Shown here: piece after piece, positions 18,759 through 27,899 of the stretch
How the letters are laid out: every line of letters starts with the position of its first letter
Position numbering within the stretch: position 1 is the first letter of the stretch
From: Sthenelais limicola
Lineage: Eukaryota; Annelida; Polychaeta; Phyllodocida; Sigalionidae
Assembly (NCBI GenBank): GCA_942159475.1
Contig: OW804102.1
Coordinates: 29,704,873 to 29,768,872, forward strand
Length of the DNA: 64,000 nt
Direction of reading: 5' to 3'
Notes under the pieces: generated by a model
Databases searched by the model: none
The model's input: the letters and a program-made list of their open reading frames with translations, nothing else
Told to the model about the DNA's origin: nothing
Position numbers and translations under genes: made by a program

Positions 18759-19580
18759 CTATTTAGTGTGCTTCACACTCGTGCATGCCCTCGCTCCATG
18801 TTCCGAAGCTCCGCATGCCGAACACTTGTGTGGGTACTCGCAGTTCTTGACAGTGCAACCACCCTGGTTATTAAACTTGAAACAGATCCTTTCCTTCTTG
18901 GTAGACTTAGTAGATTTAGAAGGGATTTTACGGGAGTTTTCAAAAGAGTAACACCTAAGTACTTCCTCCTGTTTAACTTCCTGGAATGCGGCAAGACCAG
19001 TTTTATTGGCACGGGCCCTAACAGCGTTATCGTAAGCCAAACTAGCTTTTAGGGAATAGACTTGCGACCCTGCTTTCTGGCAAATGGTAATACAATGGCT
19101 GACGACTCCCTGGATTTCAGTTAAAGGTCTAGCATCCGTTACCAACTTGTCTACAAGTTCTAGATTTAGCAATAGCAACTGTTCAATAGATTCAATACTT
19201 TCACCTTTCTCCAGGTCTTTCTTCTGGTCGAAAGGACGACATCTGGATCTCGAGCGAGAACGATCACGGCCACGGGCCCTGGAGCTGCCTGCCCCGCCCA
19301 CATTATAGATGGAACCGTCATTCGAAGGGCTACGACCCCTGTTCTTGTAAACAAAGGAGATCTCAGGCTCACTCCCAACTGATGATCCACTTGTAGACGT
19401 CTCAGCCTTGGCCTCAGTGTTGGGTTCAAGCTTCGCAAGGATATTCTTCATCATACCTTCCAACGAGCCCATCCGCGCATTCAAACTCGGATTTTCAGCA
19501 TCAGTGTCTTTCTTGCAGTTCTTCCCAACCGGAGGAACATGGTCCTCCTCGCACTTGGAACAATACTTAGGACCAGCCAT
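18759..19580 (-). CDS. Ngaro gag-like nucleocapsid protein
   Basis: 273 residues from ATG 19580-19578. An N-terminal Cys pair (YCSKCEEDH...C), an arginine-serine tract (SRARGRDRSRSRSRCRP) and two C-terminal zinc motifs are visible. These are a CCCH finger, C-x8-C-x4-C-x3-H, starting CFKFNNQGGC, and a retroviral-type knuckle C-x2-C-x4-H-x4-C in CSACGASEHGARAC. These fit RNA packaging. It ends with TAG and is followed in the same frame by pol. Confidence 0.85.
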   Translation of the reverse strand: MAGPKYCSKCEEDHVPPVGKNCKKDTDAENPSLNARMGSLEGMMKNILAKLEPNTEAKAETSTSGSSVGSEPEISFVYKNRGRSPSNDGSIYNVGGAGSSRARGRDRSRSRSRCRPFDQKKDLEKGESIESIEQLLLLNLELVDKLVTDARPLTEIQGVVSHCITICQKAGSQVYSLKASLAYDNAVRARANKTGLAAFQEVKQEEVLRCYSFENSRKIPSKSTKSTKKERICFKFNNQGGCTVKNCEYPHKCSACGASEHGARACTSVKHTK

Positions 19581-19603
19581 TCTGAATCCAACTAAAGCAG
19601 GTT

Positions 19604-19844
19604 AGCAAAAAATTATCTGATCCTGCACGTCTGTGCGTGGCGATGCTGCAATTGAAAGTGAGTGAACAAGAACGTTTCAGGTGAACCGAGACGCAGCAAC
19701 AGTTCTGATTGGTTAAGAGAACAATGGGCGCATCATAACAAACTGGATGATGGCCTGTGATTGGTTGAATAATTGTGGGCGTGGCCCAGAAGGAAAGTAA
19801 CCGCCCTTGGTCCCAAATATGGGCATCGACCCGTCGATTATATA
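19604..19844 (-). repeat. Ngaro A1 repeat (5' end of element)
   Basis: 241 bp, with one substitution seen relative to A2. It carries the element's likely promoter/leader and ends 23 bp before the gag ATG on the minus strand. Confidence 0.9.
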
Positions 19845-22279
19845 AACTTTCTTATACGAGACAGCTGGGTTAACTTGAAGATTGCAGAGTTTTTTACTCT
19901 GGTGAAATGAGAGTCGAAAGATAAATTCTCATCAACTCTATACCCCAGATAGGTCGCAACTTTCTTACGTGGAATTTGTATCCCATTTATGGTGATGTTT
20001 ATTAATTTCGACCGTTTTATTCGTTTTAACCTGTTTTTCGTACCAATCACTTGGGTTAGGCACTTTTTCTCATTTAGGGCTAACAAGTTATCCTTCATCC
20101 AGCAGTTTACCTTGCCGGCAGCACTTTGGCTGAGCTCAGCACATTTGTTGTTATCAATACCCGTTACACTTATGGCAGTGTCATCTGCATATAAGGTAGT
20201 GTTAATGGTATAACCAGGGCATTTAACATTATGTAAGCAATTTGGCAGGTCGTTAATGAAGATTAAAAACAAAATTGGGCCGAGGTGGCTTCCCTGGGGT
20301 ACCCCTCTGTTAATAGGCAATAAGTCAGATGTAATATTTGATAATGACGTCTTCTGTTTTCTGTTTGATAAGTAATCTAGGATCATTAGCCTTAGGGTAG
20401 GATTAATTTTATAAAATATCAATTTCTCTTTAAGGATGTCATGATTTAGGCAGTTGAAGGCCTTAGAGATATCGAAATAAGAGGCTATGGTGGATTTGCC
20501 CTCGTTCATACCCTGCAAAATAGGTGTTAGAAAATCATAAAGGCTTGAGTCCGTAGACCTGTTTTGTCTGAATCCCCCTTGACTATCAGAGAAGAGATTA
20601 TTCATTTCCATGTGGTTAGTAAGAGGGACACATAACAATTTTTCAAACAGTTTCGACATAACAGGCACGAGAGCTATTGGTCTGAGATTATTAAATGATC
20701 GTAAGTCTCCATCCTTAGGTATTGGCTTAATTACATATTCTTTCCAGTCATTAGGTATTTTGCAAGATGATATACAAGTTTTCATAAGAAGAGTTATATG
20801 TGGGACGAGTGATAGTAAAAAAAGCTTCAAACTTTTGGAGTTAATCCAGTCGAAACCACTATTTTTCGTTATATCTATCCCATTTATATGTCTTCTTACC
20901 AATGCTTCACTAATAAGGATGTTTGTACTACAATTTAGTGTGATTTCATCACTTAGGTAGGACTTATATCTTTTATCAGTGCTTACCTTAGCCACCCCTA
21001 ATTTGGCGAAAAAATTATTCAAGAGATTACAAGCTTCTCTGTCTTTAACCTCTCTACCCTCATGGTAGAAGCTAGTAGGCAATGATTTTTCCTCTCTACC
21101 TATCAGGGTGTTAACTTTCCTCCAAAATTTCTTGCTATTTTTGTTACAAAGTTGAAGTTCAGATCTTATTTCCTCCCTCTTTTTTCGTTCTACTCGTTGA
21201 CTGACAAGTTTTCTTAGGGTTTTAGCTTCTTTTAAGATAGAGTTGGATCCCGCAGCCTTGGCTCGTTTGAATAGCTTATCCCTTTCTTTAATCATTTTGA
21301 TGAGGTCGTGACCTAACTTGAATTTCCCTTTTCTGATTATTTTTGTTTCAGTGTAGGGGCAATTTCTGTCTAGGTAGCCTTCCATACATGATTTTAGATT
21401 ATACCAGATGTATTCCGAGCTGTTTCCACGGTTTCCAAAGCTATTTACATTTTCAATGTAGGGTTGTAGAAAGCGAGCTAAGTGCTCTTCATTTAGTTTA
21501 TGGTATTTTCTACCAACCTTAGACTCAACAGTAACAGGTTCTTTACCTTTCTTAAACTGGACATAGGTACAAAAGTGGTCCGATATATTGAACTCAATTA
21601 CACCTGAATTATTAATATGTGGGTGATCAGAGTAGATCACATCAATAAGCGAGCTAGTGTTTTTAGAGAACCTTGTTGGTATATCAATGAAGGGTGACAG
21701 GCTGAAGTCACTCATTACCGATTGAAAATTTCCAACTATATCATTCTGCGTTTCCAGCATATTTATATTAATATCTCCACATATTATTATATTTGTACCT
21801 TTTACCTTATTTTTTAGACTACTAAGGGTTTCCCTTAAGATATCTATAAAGGTATTTCTGTCGCCAGATGGCGGACGATAGATATTGACGACTATAACCT
21901 TTCGCCTCATACCAGGCTTAATCAACATACATTGAATTTCTAAGTCCTTACAGCATTTGTTATTATCTTTCAATACCATTTCATCGACCTCAAAGTCCCT
22001 ATGGATATACATGCCAGTTCCTCCTCCCTTCTTTATAATCTCTGGATTATCATTATATAATCTGTCCAGACGAAATAAATTATAGTTGGGTTCAGAAATA
22101 AGGTTACTATCACTATCCGTATTAGTTAACTAGGTTTCTTGCAGACATAGGATTTTTGTAAATTTGTTCAGTAAGGTATTACTTATTTCTGTTACCTTGT
22201 TTCGAAGAGACCGTACATTGATGGATAGAAGGCCGTAACCGGGTAGAGACACTACAGAGTCAAGTTCAACCGATTCCAT
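19845..22279 (-). pseudogene. LINE ORF2: AP endonuclease and reverse transcriptase, one nonsense codon, C-terminus displaced
   Basis: ATG at 22279-22277, just after in-frame stops. The endonuclease starts GYGLLSINVRSLRNKVTEI and runs KILCLQET before a TAG at 22132-22130, where the family usually has LQETW; this is a probable TGG to TAG change. It continues with NIYRPPSGD, ICGDININML, SLIDVIYSDHPHI and FNISDHF, the endonuclease motifs. RT then shows NNLRPIALVPVMSKLFEKLL, GFRQNRSTDSSL, FDISKAFNCLNHDIL, GVPQGSHLGPILFLIFINDL and LYADDTAIS; YADD is at about residue 608 counted from ATG 22012. The frame is cut at about 19845 by the Ngaro A1 repeat and resumes at 15263. Motifs suggest the CR1/Rex/Jockey group. 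The insertion and the nonsense codon prevent normal function. Confidence 0.9.
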
Positions 22280-22995
22280 TTCGGTTACTATTTAGTGATA
22301 TAGACTTTTCTCGACAAACCTTTTCACATTTTGGAACTAATACTAGACATTCAAGCTTCAGAGGGTCATACATAATTAAAACATCAGAGAGGTGCCATAC
22401 GTATACGGTTAAAAACGAAAATAGCCTTGATAGGCTTGGCGACACATGAGTCAGCGCGAGATAGAACAAGAAGTCGTTTTTTAATGGATAAACCATCAGT
22501 TTTGGACCTTTTCCTTACTACAGCTACTAGCGGTGGTGGGAGGGAACATATATACAAGAATATACAGCAAGGTAAGACCTATTCTCTAAGATATTGGCAA
22601 AAAATTTCCATCCACTAACCTCAGCTCGGTGCTTGAGAGCTCTTGTCGGCCATATTGGAGATTTTACTTCCGGCCGCAGAGAATATTCTCAGCAAATTTT
22701 AATAATTTTATTAAAAAGATTGTCGGTTAGATTATTATACATGTAGGATAAACAATTTTATCCAGTAAATTATCATACCCTGTTTGTATTTATTCAACCT
22801 CAGTTTATTGATCTTATTCGGTTACTAACCTACGGCATTTGCTGCCAATTGTCTTCCGGTTCCATGTTTCCGGTGTGTTCCACGTGTGTTCGCAGGTGAC
22901 GATGTTTATGTAAACAAGCGACAGTCACAGTGTATTTAACGAGATATAGGAGGCTAATTTAGGCATTTTACCTTGTCCTAGGGGTAAGTCAATGA
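22280..22995. other. LINE spacer between ORF1 and ORF2
   Basis: 716 bp, long for a LINE inter-ORF spacer. On the minus strand it contains GGAAGTAAAATCTCCAATATGGCCGACAAG, in two parts resembling the ORF1 leader (GGAAGTAAGATGGCTGACAAG near 25010-24985). A second internal leader or promoter is possible. No protein frame with recognisable similarity. Confidence 0.5.
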
Positions 22996-24705
22996 TTAAG
23001 TCCTTTCCATAGCTTTTCTTAGACCGTTCATGGATTCATTAAGAGAAATAGCAGAGGTGTTGAGTTCAGGGCGCAGTCGTGAGGGGCGTAGTACCGTAGG
23101 TGCAGGGGTGCTAGCATGGTCGGGCTTAGGTGGAGAGATATCTGCTTCGAGTAAAGTTGTCTCATCTTCATCTATGTCGATAGAGTCGCCAACATCCATG
23201 TTAGCATTCTCGTCAGTATCAGCATTCTCGGAAGATTTGTCTCCAGCTTTGGATTCTTCCGGGGTAGGGTGATGGTCAAAGAACCGGGGGAACTTGATCT
23301 TCTCGACGGAGGCAGGACTGAGTTTACTTCGTTCTATAGGTTGCGGTGGCGGTGACAGTAGAGTGATATCGGTCAGTTCATGTTTGTATTTTTCCTTCAT
23401 CTCTGTTCTTATCTGTTTCAGGATTTCACCTTGACGGTTGAGTCCAGACCAACCACCGGTTTTGAGCAAGACACTACCTAGATAGACTCCACTAGCCCAT
23501 CTCAAGTCGTGGGTGGCTTCAATGAGGTTCATTTCACCAGTCACGAGAAGCAGTGCTCGTAAGTCCTTATCTTGGTCGAATTTTGCGCGGATAATACTTT
23601 TCATGTACGATTCCTCCTTGCGTAACCATTCATTATCAGGAGTAATCTTGCTACTGATCTCCTTTATTTCATACGGATCTCTCATATGACTCACTTTCTT
23701 GGCAACCGTGTCGTTACCTGTCTTCAACGCCTTATAGTAAACAAATGCGTGCTCGACAGAGCTGAATCGTACACGCTGTAGTTGAAATTCACATGGATAC
23801 ATGTTTGATGGCCATGCATAGCTACTTTGATACGCGAGTCCTCCTGCTACTTTCTGGACTTTGATACTTTCGGGAGCGACTGACTTTGGTAGAAGAGATA
23901 GCTGGTCTGGCGTGTAGGTTCTTCCTTTTACCACTACTTTGTCGCCCTTAACCTTGGCGTCGACGTCCAGATTTGTCAGGTTTGCTTTCTTGGCAATCTG
24001 ACGGATCAGAGCTCTGTGGCGGCGAACTTGTGGGTTAACGTCTTCTTCAAAAGACCAGTGACGATGCGCAGGATATTGATTGGGAGGAAATAGTTTTGCG
24101 TCGAACAGCTTGCCTTTAACCATCATAAACTGTTTCTTGTCCTTAAGATATTTAAAGCGGACAGATATTGGGTCAGGCCGTCTGTGGCCCTGTCCTTTTT
24201 GATGAGATACAATTCTATACGTCTCATCTAGTTGGTTGACGCTGAATCCAGGAATTACCAACTTAATCACTTCAGCACATCGGTTTTCAACTATTTCATC
24301 TCTCTTAGAGAGAATGCCATTAAAAATGACGCAGTTCTGACGGAGTTTAGTGTCCATATCGTTGTTTATTATCTGTTGTCTCTTCAACTGATCTGTCAGA
24401 TGGTCCACTTTATATTCGAGTTCGACTAATTTATTCTCTAACCTTGTTGTTTTTGCAGAGCGTCTGTTATTAGTGAGGTTCTCTTCAGTGAGTCCCGTTG
24501 CAACTTCAGAGCAAAGGATCTGTGTGTCCGCGACAACATTGACGACCTGCTTATGGCTGACGCACAGGGAGCGGATAGCTTCTGCTTCTGCCAGGTCTGG
24601 ATTACTGGCCCATGGATCGTCAGGGATAGGATTCATGTTGGAGGTTGCAGTGTTTTTCTTGAACTCAGGAGAAAAGCCCGTCGAATCAGTCGCACTTCTC
24701 TTCAT
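22996..24705 (-). CDS. LINE ORF1 protein: coiled coil, RRM, CTD and an added NADAR (YbiA-like) domain
   Basis: 569 residues from ATG 24705-24703; a longer open frame lacks an earlier ATG. Order from that ATG: a low-complexity N-terminus, then a coiled coil at about 87-120 (RLENKLVELEYKVDHLTDQL). An RRM-like domain at about 124-205 begins NCVIFNGILSKRDE. A C-terminal domain to about 273 has DKVVVKGRTYTPDQLSLLP; these three parts are the usual L1-type ORF1 RNA chaperone. Residues about 289-437 then match the NADAR/YbiA family. The matching motifs are YAWPSNMYPCEF, RFSSVEHAFVYYKAL, IIRAKFDQDKDLRALLLVTG, NLIEATHDLRWASGV and GGWSGLNRQGEILKQIR, including VEH, LIEA, D-x-R-W and W-x-G-x-N-x-x-G. An acidic, proline-rich tail follows. 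Family members hydrolyse N-glycosidic bonds of riboflavin intermediates or ADP-ribosyl-guanine; activity here is inferred. No frame breaks. Confidence 0.88.
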   Translation of the reverse strand: MKRSATDSTGFSPEFKKNTATSNMNPIPDDPWASNPDLAEAEAIRSLCVSHKQVVNVVADTQILCSEVATGLTEENLTNNRRSAKTTRLENKLVELEYKVDHLTDQLKRQQIINNDMDTKLRQNCVIFNGILSKRDEIVENRCAEVIKLVIPGFSVNQLDETYRIVSHQKGQGHRRPDPISVRFKYLKDKKQFMMVKGKLFDAKLFPPNQYPAHRHWSFEEDVNPQVRRHRALIRQIAKKANLTNLDVDAKVKGDKVVVKGRTYTPDQLSLLPKSVAPESIKVQKVAGGLAYQSSYAWPSNMYPCEFQLQRVRFSSVEHAFVYYKALKTGNDTVAKKVSHMRDPYEIKEISSKITPDNEWLRKEESYMKSIIRAKFDQDKDLRALLLVTGEMNLIEATHDLRWASGVYLGSVLLKTGGWSGLNRQGEILKQIRTEMKEKYKHELTDITLLSPPPQPIERSKLSPASVEKIKFPRFFDHHPTPEESKAGDKSSENADTDENANMDVGDSIDIDEDETTLLEADISPPKPDHASTPAPTVLRPSRLRPELNTSAISLNESMNGLRKAMERT

Positions 24706-25020
24706 ACCAGAACTGACACTTGTTGTGACGGTTATACTGTGTGTCTGTGTGTCTGACAGCAACGAACAACAATGGGCGTACTGTGGTGCTTGAAATATCG
24801 CTCACTCGGATGTTATTTAGCGATTATTTACAAATTCTGTATTTGTGGCACAAATAGAATGCAGATTTTGCTGACAGAGAACTTTACGAACACTTTTGCG
24901 ATAAAAATATTCCCACCTATGTACAGGATTACTTCATAGAGAAGGTAAGGTTCTTAGTCCATATTCTCGCGTTTGGCGGGCTTGTCAGCCATCTTACTTC
25001 CAAAAGTTTCGTTTTTTTCC
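24706..25020 (-). promoter_or_regulatory. LINE 5' leader with YY1-like site
   Basis: Plus strand 24985-25005 contains CTTGTCAGCCATCTTACTTC, whose complement has AAGATGGC, the YY1 core also found in mammalian L1 promoters. The exact 5' edge is not determined. Assignment as promoter is inference. Confidence 0.4.
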
Positions 25021-25377
25021 GATGTTAGTTGAGAGTGCAGCTTTAACTGAGAATATAGCTTTGATTCAAGGCCAAATAAATCCACAAGTCAAAGAAAGCA
25101 TTGGAAACGATTATAATAAGCATATCATTTTATTTGATTCATTGTTATTGTGGTAATCATTAAGCAAAGCAGTGCTATATGAACACAAATCAAAAGGGCT
25201 TTTGATGTAAATTAGAATTAAAGAAGGCAAGACATGGCATTATCAAATTGCAAAAGTAATTAAATGAATTATCAATGCAGCTTTAGTTGCATACAAAGAT
25301 CTTTAGATTTTCTCTGATATACCAGTACAACTGGCAGGATGAACAATTATAAGATAGATGATCAATATTGACGGGCT

Positions 25378-25456
25378 GCTGGTGCACTGTTTGGTGTACA
25401 ATTCTGATGTGAGGTCTAGGCATTATAGACAAACAATGCATCATCAGCCCCGAGTA
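25378..25456. repeat. Small hairpin repeat, CTGCTGGTGCA family
   Basis: GGGCTGCTGGTGCACTGTTTG at the left is mirrored by CAAACAATGCATCATCAGCCC at the right, a stem of about 20 bp with a loop near 38 bp. Related to 7455-7545. Confidence 0.65.
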
Positions 25457-25904
25457 GAGGTAATTAATCCGTTTAGTCCCTGCTCATTGTTGTTTTAGTC
25501 CCTTGTCTGTTCAAAGTGGTGATGGTACTTTCAACGAATACATTTTTCACACCCCATGCTTGGGCATTGCTATTAAAAATCCTGAAGACTGAACATACAT
25601 GTACGCCTATGTCTAACTTAAAAGTTTGTAATAGGTAGAGAAAGGCCTAACTTTGTCAAAATTAGTAGGATTATCAAATAAAATATTATTGCAATTCATG
25701 TTTTAACTCCATAAACAAACTGGTGGATTGTCCGATGCTGATATTTCTGTCCATTAGAATGTATTTATATACCCTATTAGCCTAACCTCATTGGCTAATA
25801 ACGATGGCTAATATTGTTTAGATTTTGGCATTTTAATAACTACATTATTAACTTTCAGTAATTTTACATCTTGTAGAAATATAATATACTGGCAAAGTAC
25901 CCGT

Positions 25905-26260
25905 CCTGCGTATGGTCCCCTCTCTCCCTACATTTCCCCCTCTCCCTCTTTTTGCTCCACCTCCTCTCTGTGTCTCATACCTGTTTTTCTCTCCCAATCC
26001 CATCCCTGATTCCCCCTCTCCCTCCCCTCTCCTTCATGCTCCCTGTCCTCGCTTTCTCTCCCTCCCCTCTCTCCCTTCCCCTATATCCTCTCCCTCCCCT
26101 CTTTTCCCTCCCCCTCTTCTTTCCCTCCCCCTCCATTTCTCCTAGTCCCCACCCTCTTCCTTCTCTTCACTCTCCCCTCCTGCACCCTATCCCTCCCCTC
26201 CTCCTCTCCAATACCCCCACCCTCTCCCACCCCTCGTTTTCACCCTCACACTCCTCTGCA
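25905..26260. repeat. Polypyrimidine CT-rich low-complexity tract
   Basis: About 350 bp of CCCTCTCCCTCC-type sequence with almost no purines on the plus strand. Open frames through it are compositional artefacts. Such tracts can form triplex DNA. The flanks from 25021 and to 27028 show no gene. Confidence 0.85.
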
Positions 26261-27028
26261 TGTAGATGGGGGCCCCTGGAAGTGACATAGTAGCCTGTGG
26301 GAAATGACATAGTATCTCACAGGGGCTTTCCCTGGCTATAAATAGAGTGTGGACATCCCAATTTAAAAAAGGCTTCAAAATCACATTTTCACCCCACATA
26401 CCTTCACAAACCACAGACAGGGTCAACGGACCTGTAGAGACCAAAAAACAGCTGGGGAGATCACAGATTCCTCGAACATGCATGACAATAAAACCATTCT
26501 TGAGTTTATATATTAGATTCCTACTCATCCGATAAAGACCAATGTGTTCCGAATTGAGGCGACAGCAGCTAAAAACATTACCTCCCCACCCTTCAAAATA
26601 ATAGTCATATATATTTGTCAATGTATTTTTATCCCGGAGCGGATTATTTTAAGCATTGGGAGGGGTGGAGGCAGTCAGAGGAAAAACATACGGATGTCCA
26701 GTCAGTTGAGATGCATAGAAGAGTAGTAGGCTGTGAACCAAGTTCTTCCTATTGAATTTAGAATAATCCAATCTTCACGCCCTTTTCCATCTGTATTAAG
26801 TGGACTTTCAAAGCATAATGTTGTGCATAATAATCAATTACATGAATAATGGTAAACATTCGCTGGAATTTATCTCAATTTAAGCACAGTAAAATTATAG
26901 TTGGCAAACAAAAGGAATTTTTAAATTCACTAACTTTGCTACATGCGTTAGGAATTGGCATTGGGGCAGGTGCAGCATATTTTCAGATTGTTTTCAATGA
27001 ATCACTACACATTTGCTAACCTTTCTGA

Positions 27029-27438
27029 TATGTGATGTGTTTCAGGAAAATGAGTCATACGTCGCAAAAAATAGATTTTGAGATACCATTATATTTGAAA
27101 AGATGAGATCTAGCCAATTCCAATGATAGTAAACTGTCTAATAATCTAATAAGTATTTCTAGATTTTAAGTTTGATATTTTTGTTTTTGAAAAAAATAGT
27201 TTCCAATACTTCGTGGGGTCAATAAACAGTAAAGTAACTAAATGTAGTCCATATGAGGACCTTTAAAACGATAGGATATATTACATAGATTGTCCCGAAA
27301 TTTGAGACATCGATTGATATAGCTATAAGTGATAAACCCTCACCAACATTGTGATCTTGTGAAAAGAACACTTTGAAAAATATCAATTTCAAATATCAAG
27401 TATCAATTATGACTCATTTTCCTGAAACATATCACATA
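27029..27438. mobile_element. MITE family A, complete copy
   Basis: About 410 bp. The left end is TATGTGATGTGTTTCAGGAA + AATGAGTCATA; the right end is its complement TATGACTCATTTTCCTGAAA + CATATCACATA. Interior blocks such as AAAGTAACTAAATGTAGTCC recur, inverted, at about 52670-52700 and 58935-58965. No coding capacity. It lies just downstream of the Ig gene stop codon. Confidence 0.85.
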
Positions 27439-27594
27439 GATGTTATATTTTATGATTTTGAGGTTTACCTTTTTTCAATGGTGATTGATGATTTCTGTTA
27501 GTGCAAACAAATGAAACTGGCTTCGCCAATCGAAACAAAACGAAAATATGTTGTATTTGGCCTAGTTTTGGGTGCTGTGAAAACATATATATCT

Positions 27595-27899
27595 TCAATT
27601 ACATTCGCAATATATTCTCAAGTGGTAGGAAACCTGCATGACACCCATAGCACTTTTTAGCTGGCATGTGTACACCCCCTTTTCATACGGTTGTACGTAT
27701 GTCATGTTGTGATAGAAATCTTCTGGCCGAGGGTTGGTTATTTCCCTGCCAAGGGTCCTTCCATATAAGAACCATTCCAACTTTTCTATGGCTGCAAACT
27801 CCTGAGAGACATCGCAATGCAAACTCACGCTATCTTGCTCAAAGATGTGTTCCTGGGGCCCTCTTAGAACAGGCCACTTGTAATCAAGCTCCTCCTCCC
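27595..27899 (-). CDS. Ig gene exon 9: Ig5 and stop
   Basis: Acceptor CTTGCAG. It encodes IFEQDSVSLHCDVS, LEWFLYGRTLG and PYEKGVYTCQLKSAMGV, then YHLRIYCECN and TAA. All core Ig residues are present. A weak GT near the stop could be a donor, in which case the gene would continue. Confidence 0.82.

Larger units (their letters stand above)
15264..19844 (-). mobile_element. Complete Ngaro (DIRS-like) tyrosine-recombinase retrotransposon
   Basis: Minus-strand order is A1 (19844-19604), gag, RT-RNase H, tyrosine recombinase, B1 (15701-15611), A2 (15611-15371) and B2 (15354-15264). This is the split direct repeat arrangement A1-ORFs-B1-A2-B2 typical of Ngaro elements. A1 and A2 are 241 bp each and I see one difference (CAACAGTTC against CAACGGTTC). 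B1 and B2 are 91 bp each with no difference seen. No target-site duplication is obvious, as expected for recombinase-mediated insertion. Near-identity of repeats and intact frames mean a recent insertion. Confidence 0.93.
14390..25020 (-). mobile_element. Near-complete LINE (CR1/Jockey-like) with NADAR-bearing ORF1, split by Ngaro insertion
   Basis: Read on the minus strand: a leader at about 25020-24706, ORF1 at 24705-22996, a 716-bp spacer, ORF2 starting at 22279 and, after a 4.58-kb insertion at 15264-19844, the ORF2 C-terminus ending at 14805. The 3' UTR follows and ends in AATAAA-containing sequence and an A-run (T-run at 14391-14402 on the plus strand). The same 3' terminus recurs at 35299-35345, which supports this end. 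The 5' edge is approximate, placed by the GGAAGTAAGATGGCTGAC leader. Only one nonsense codon was seen in ORF2 outside the insertion, so the copy is young. Confidence 0.82.

Noticed and set aside
25912..26290. Proline/serine-rich plus-strand open frames
   Set aside because: Composition artefact of the CCCTCTCC tract.
26187..26621. 144-codon minus-strand open frame
   Set aside because: Half of it is the complement of the CT-rich tract; no domain or splice context is recognisable.
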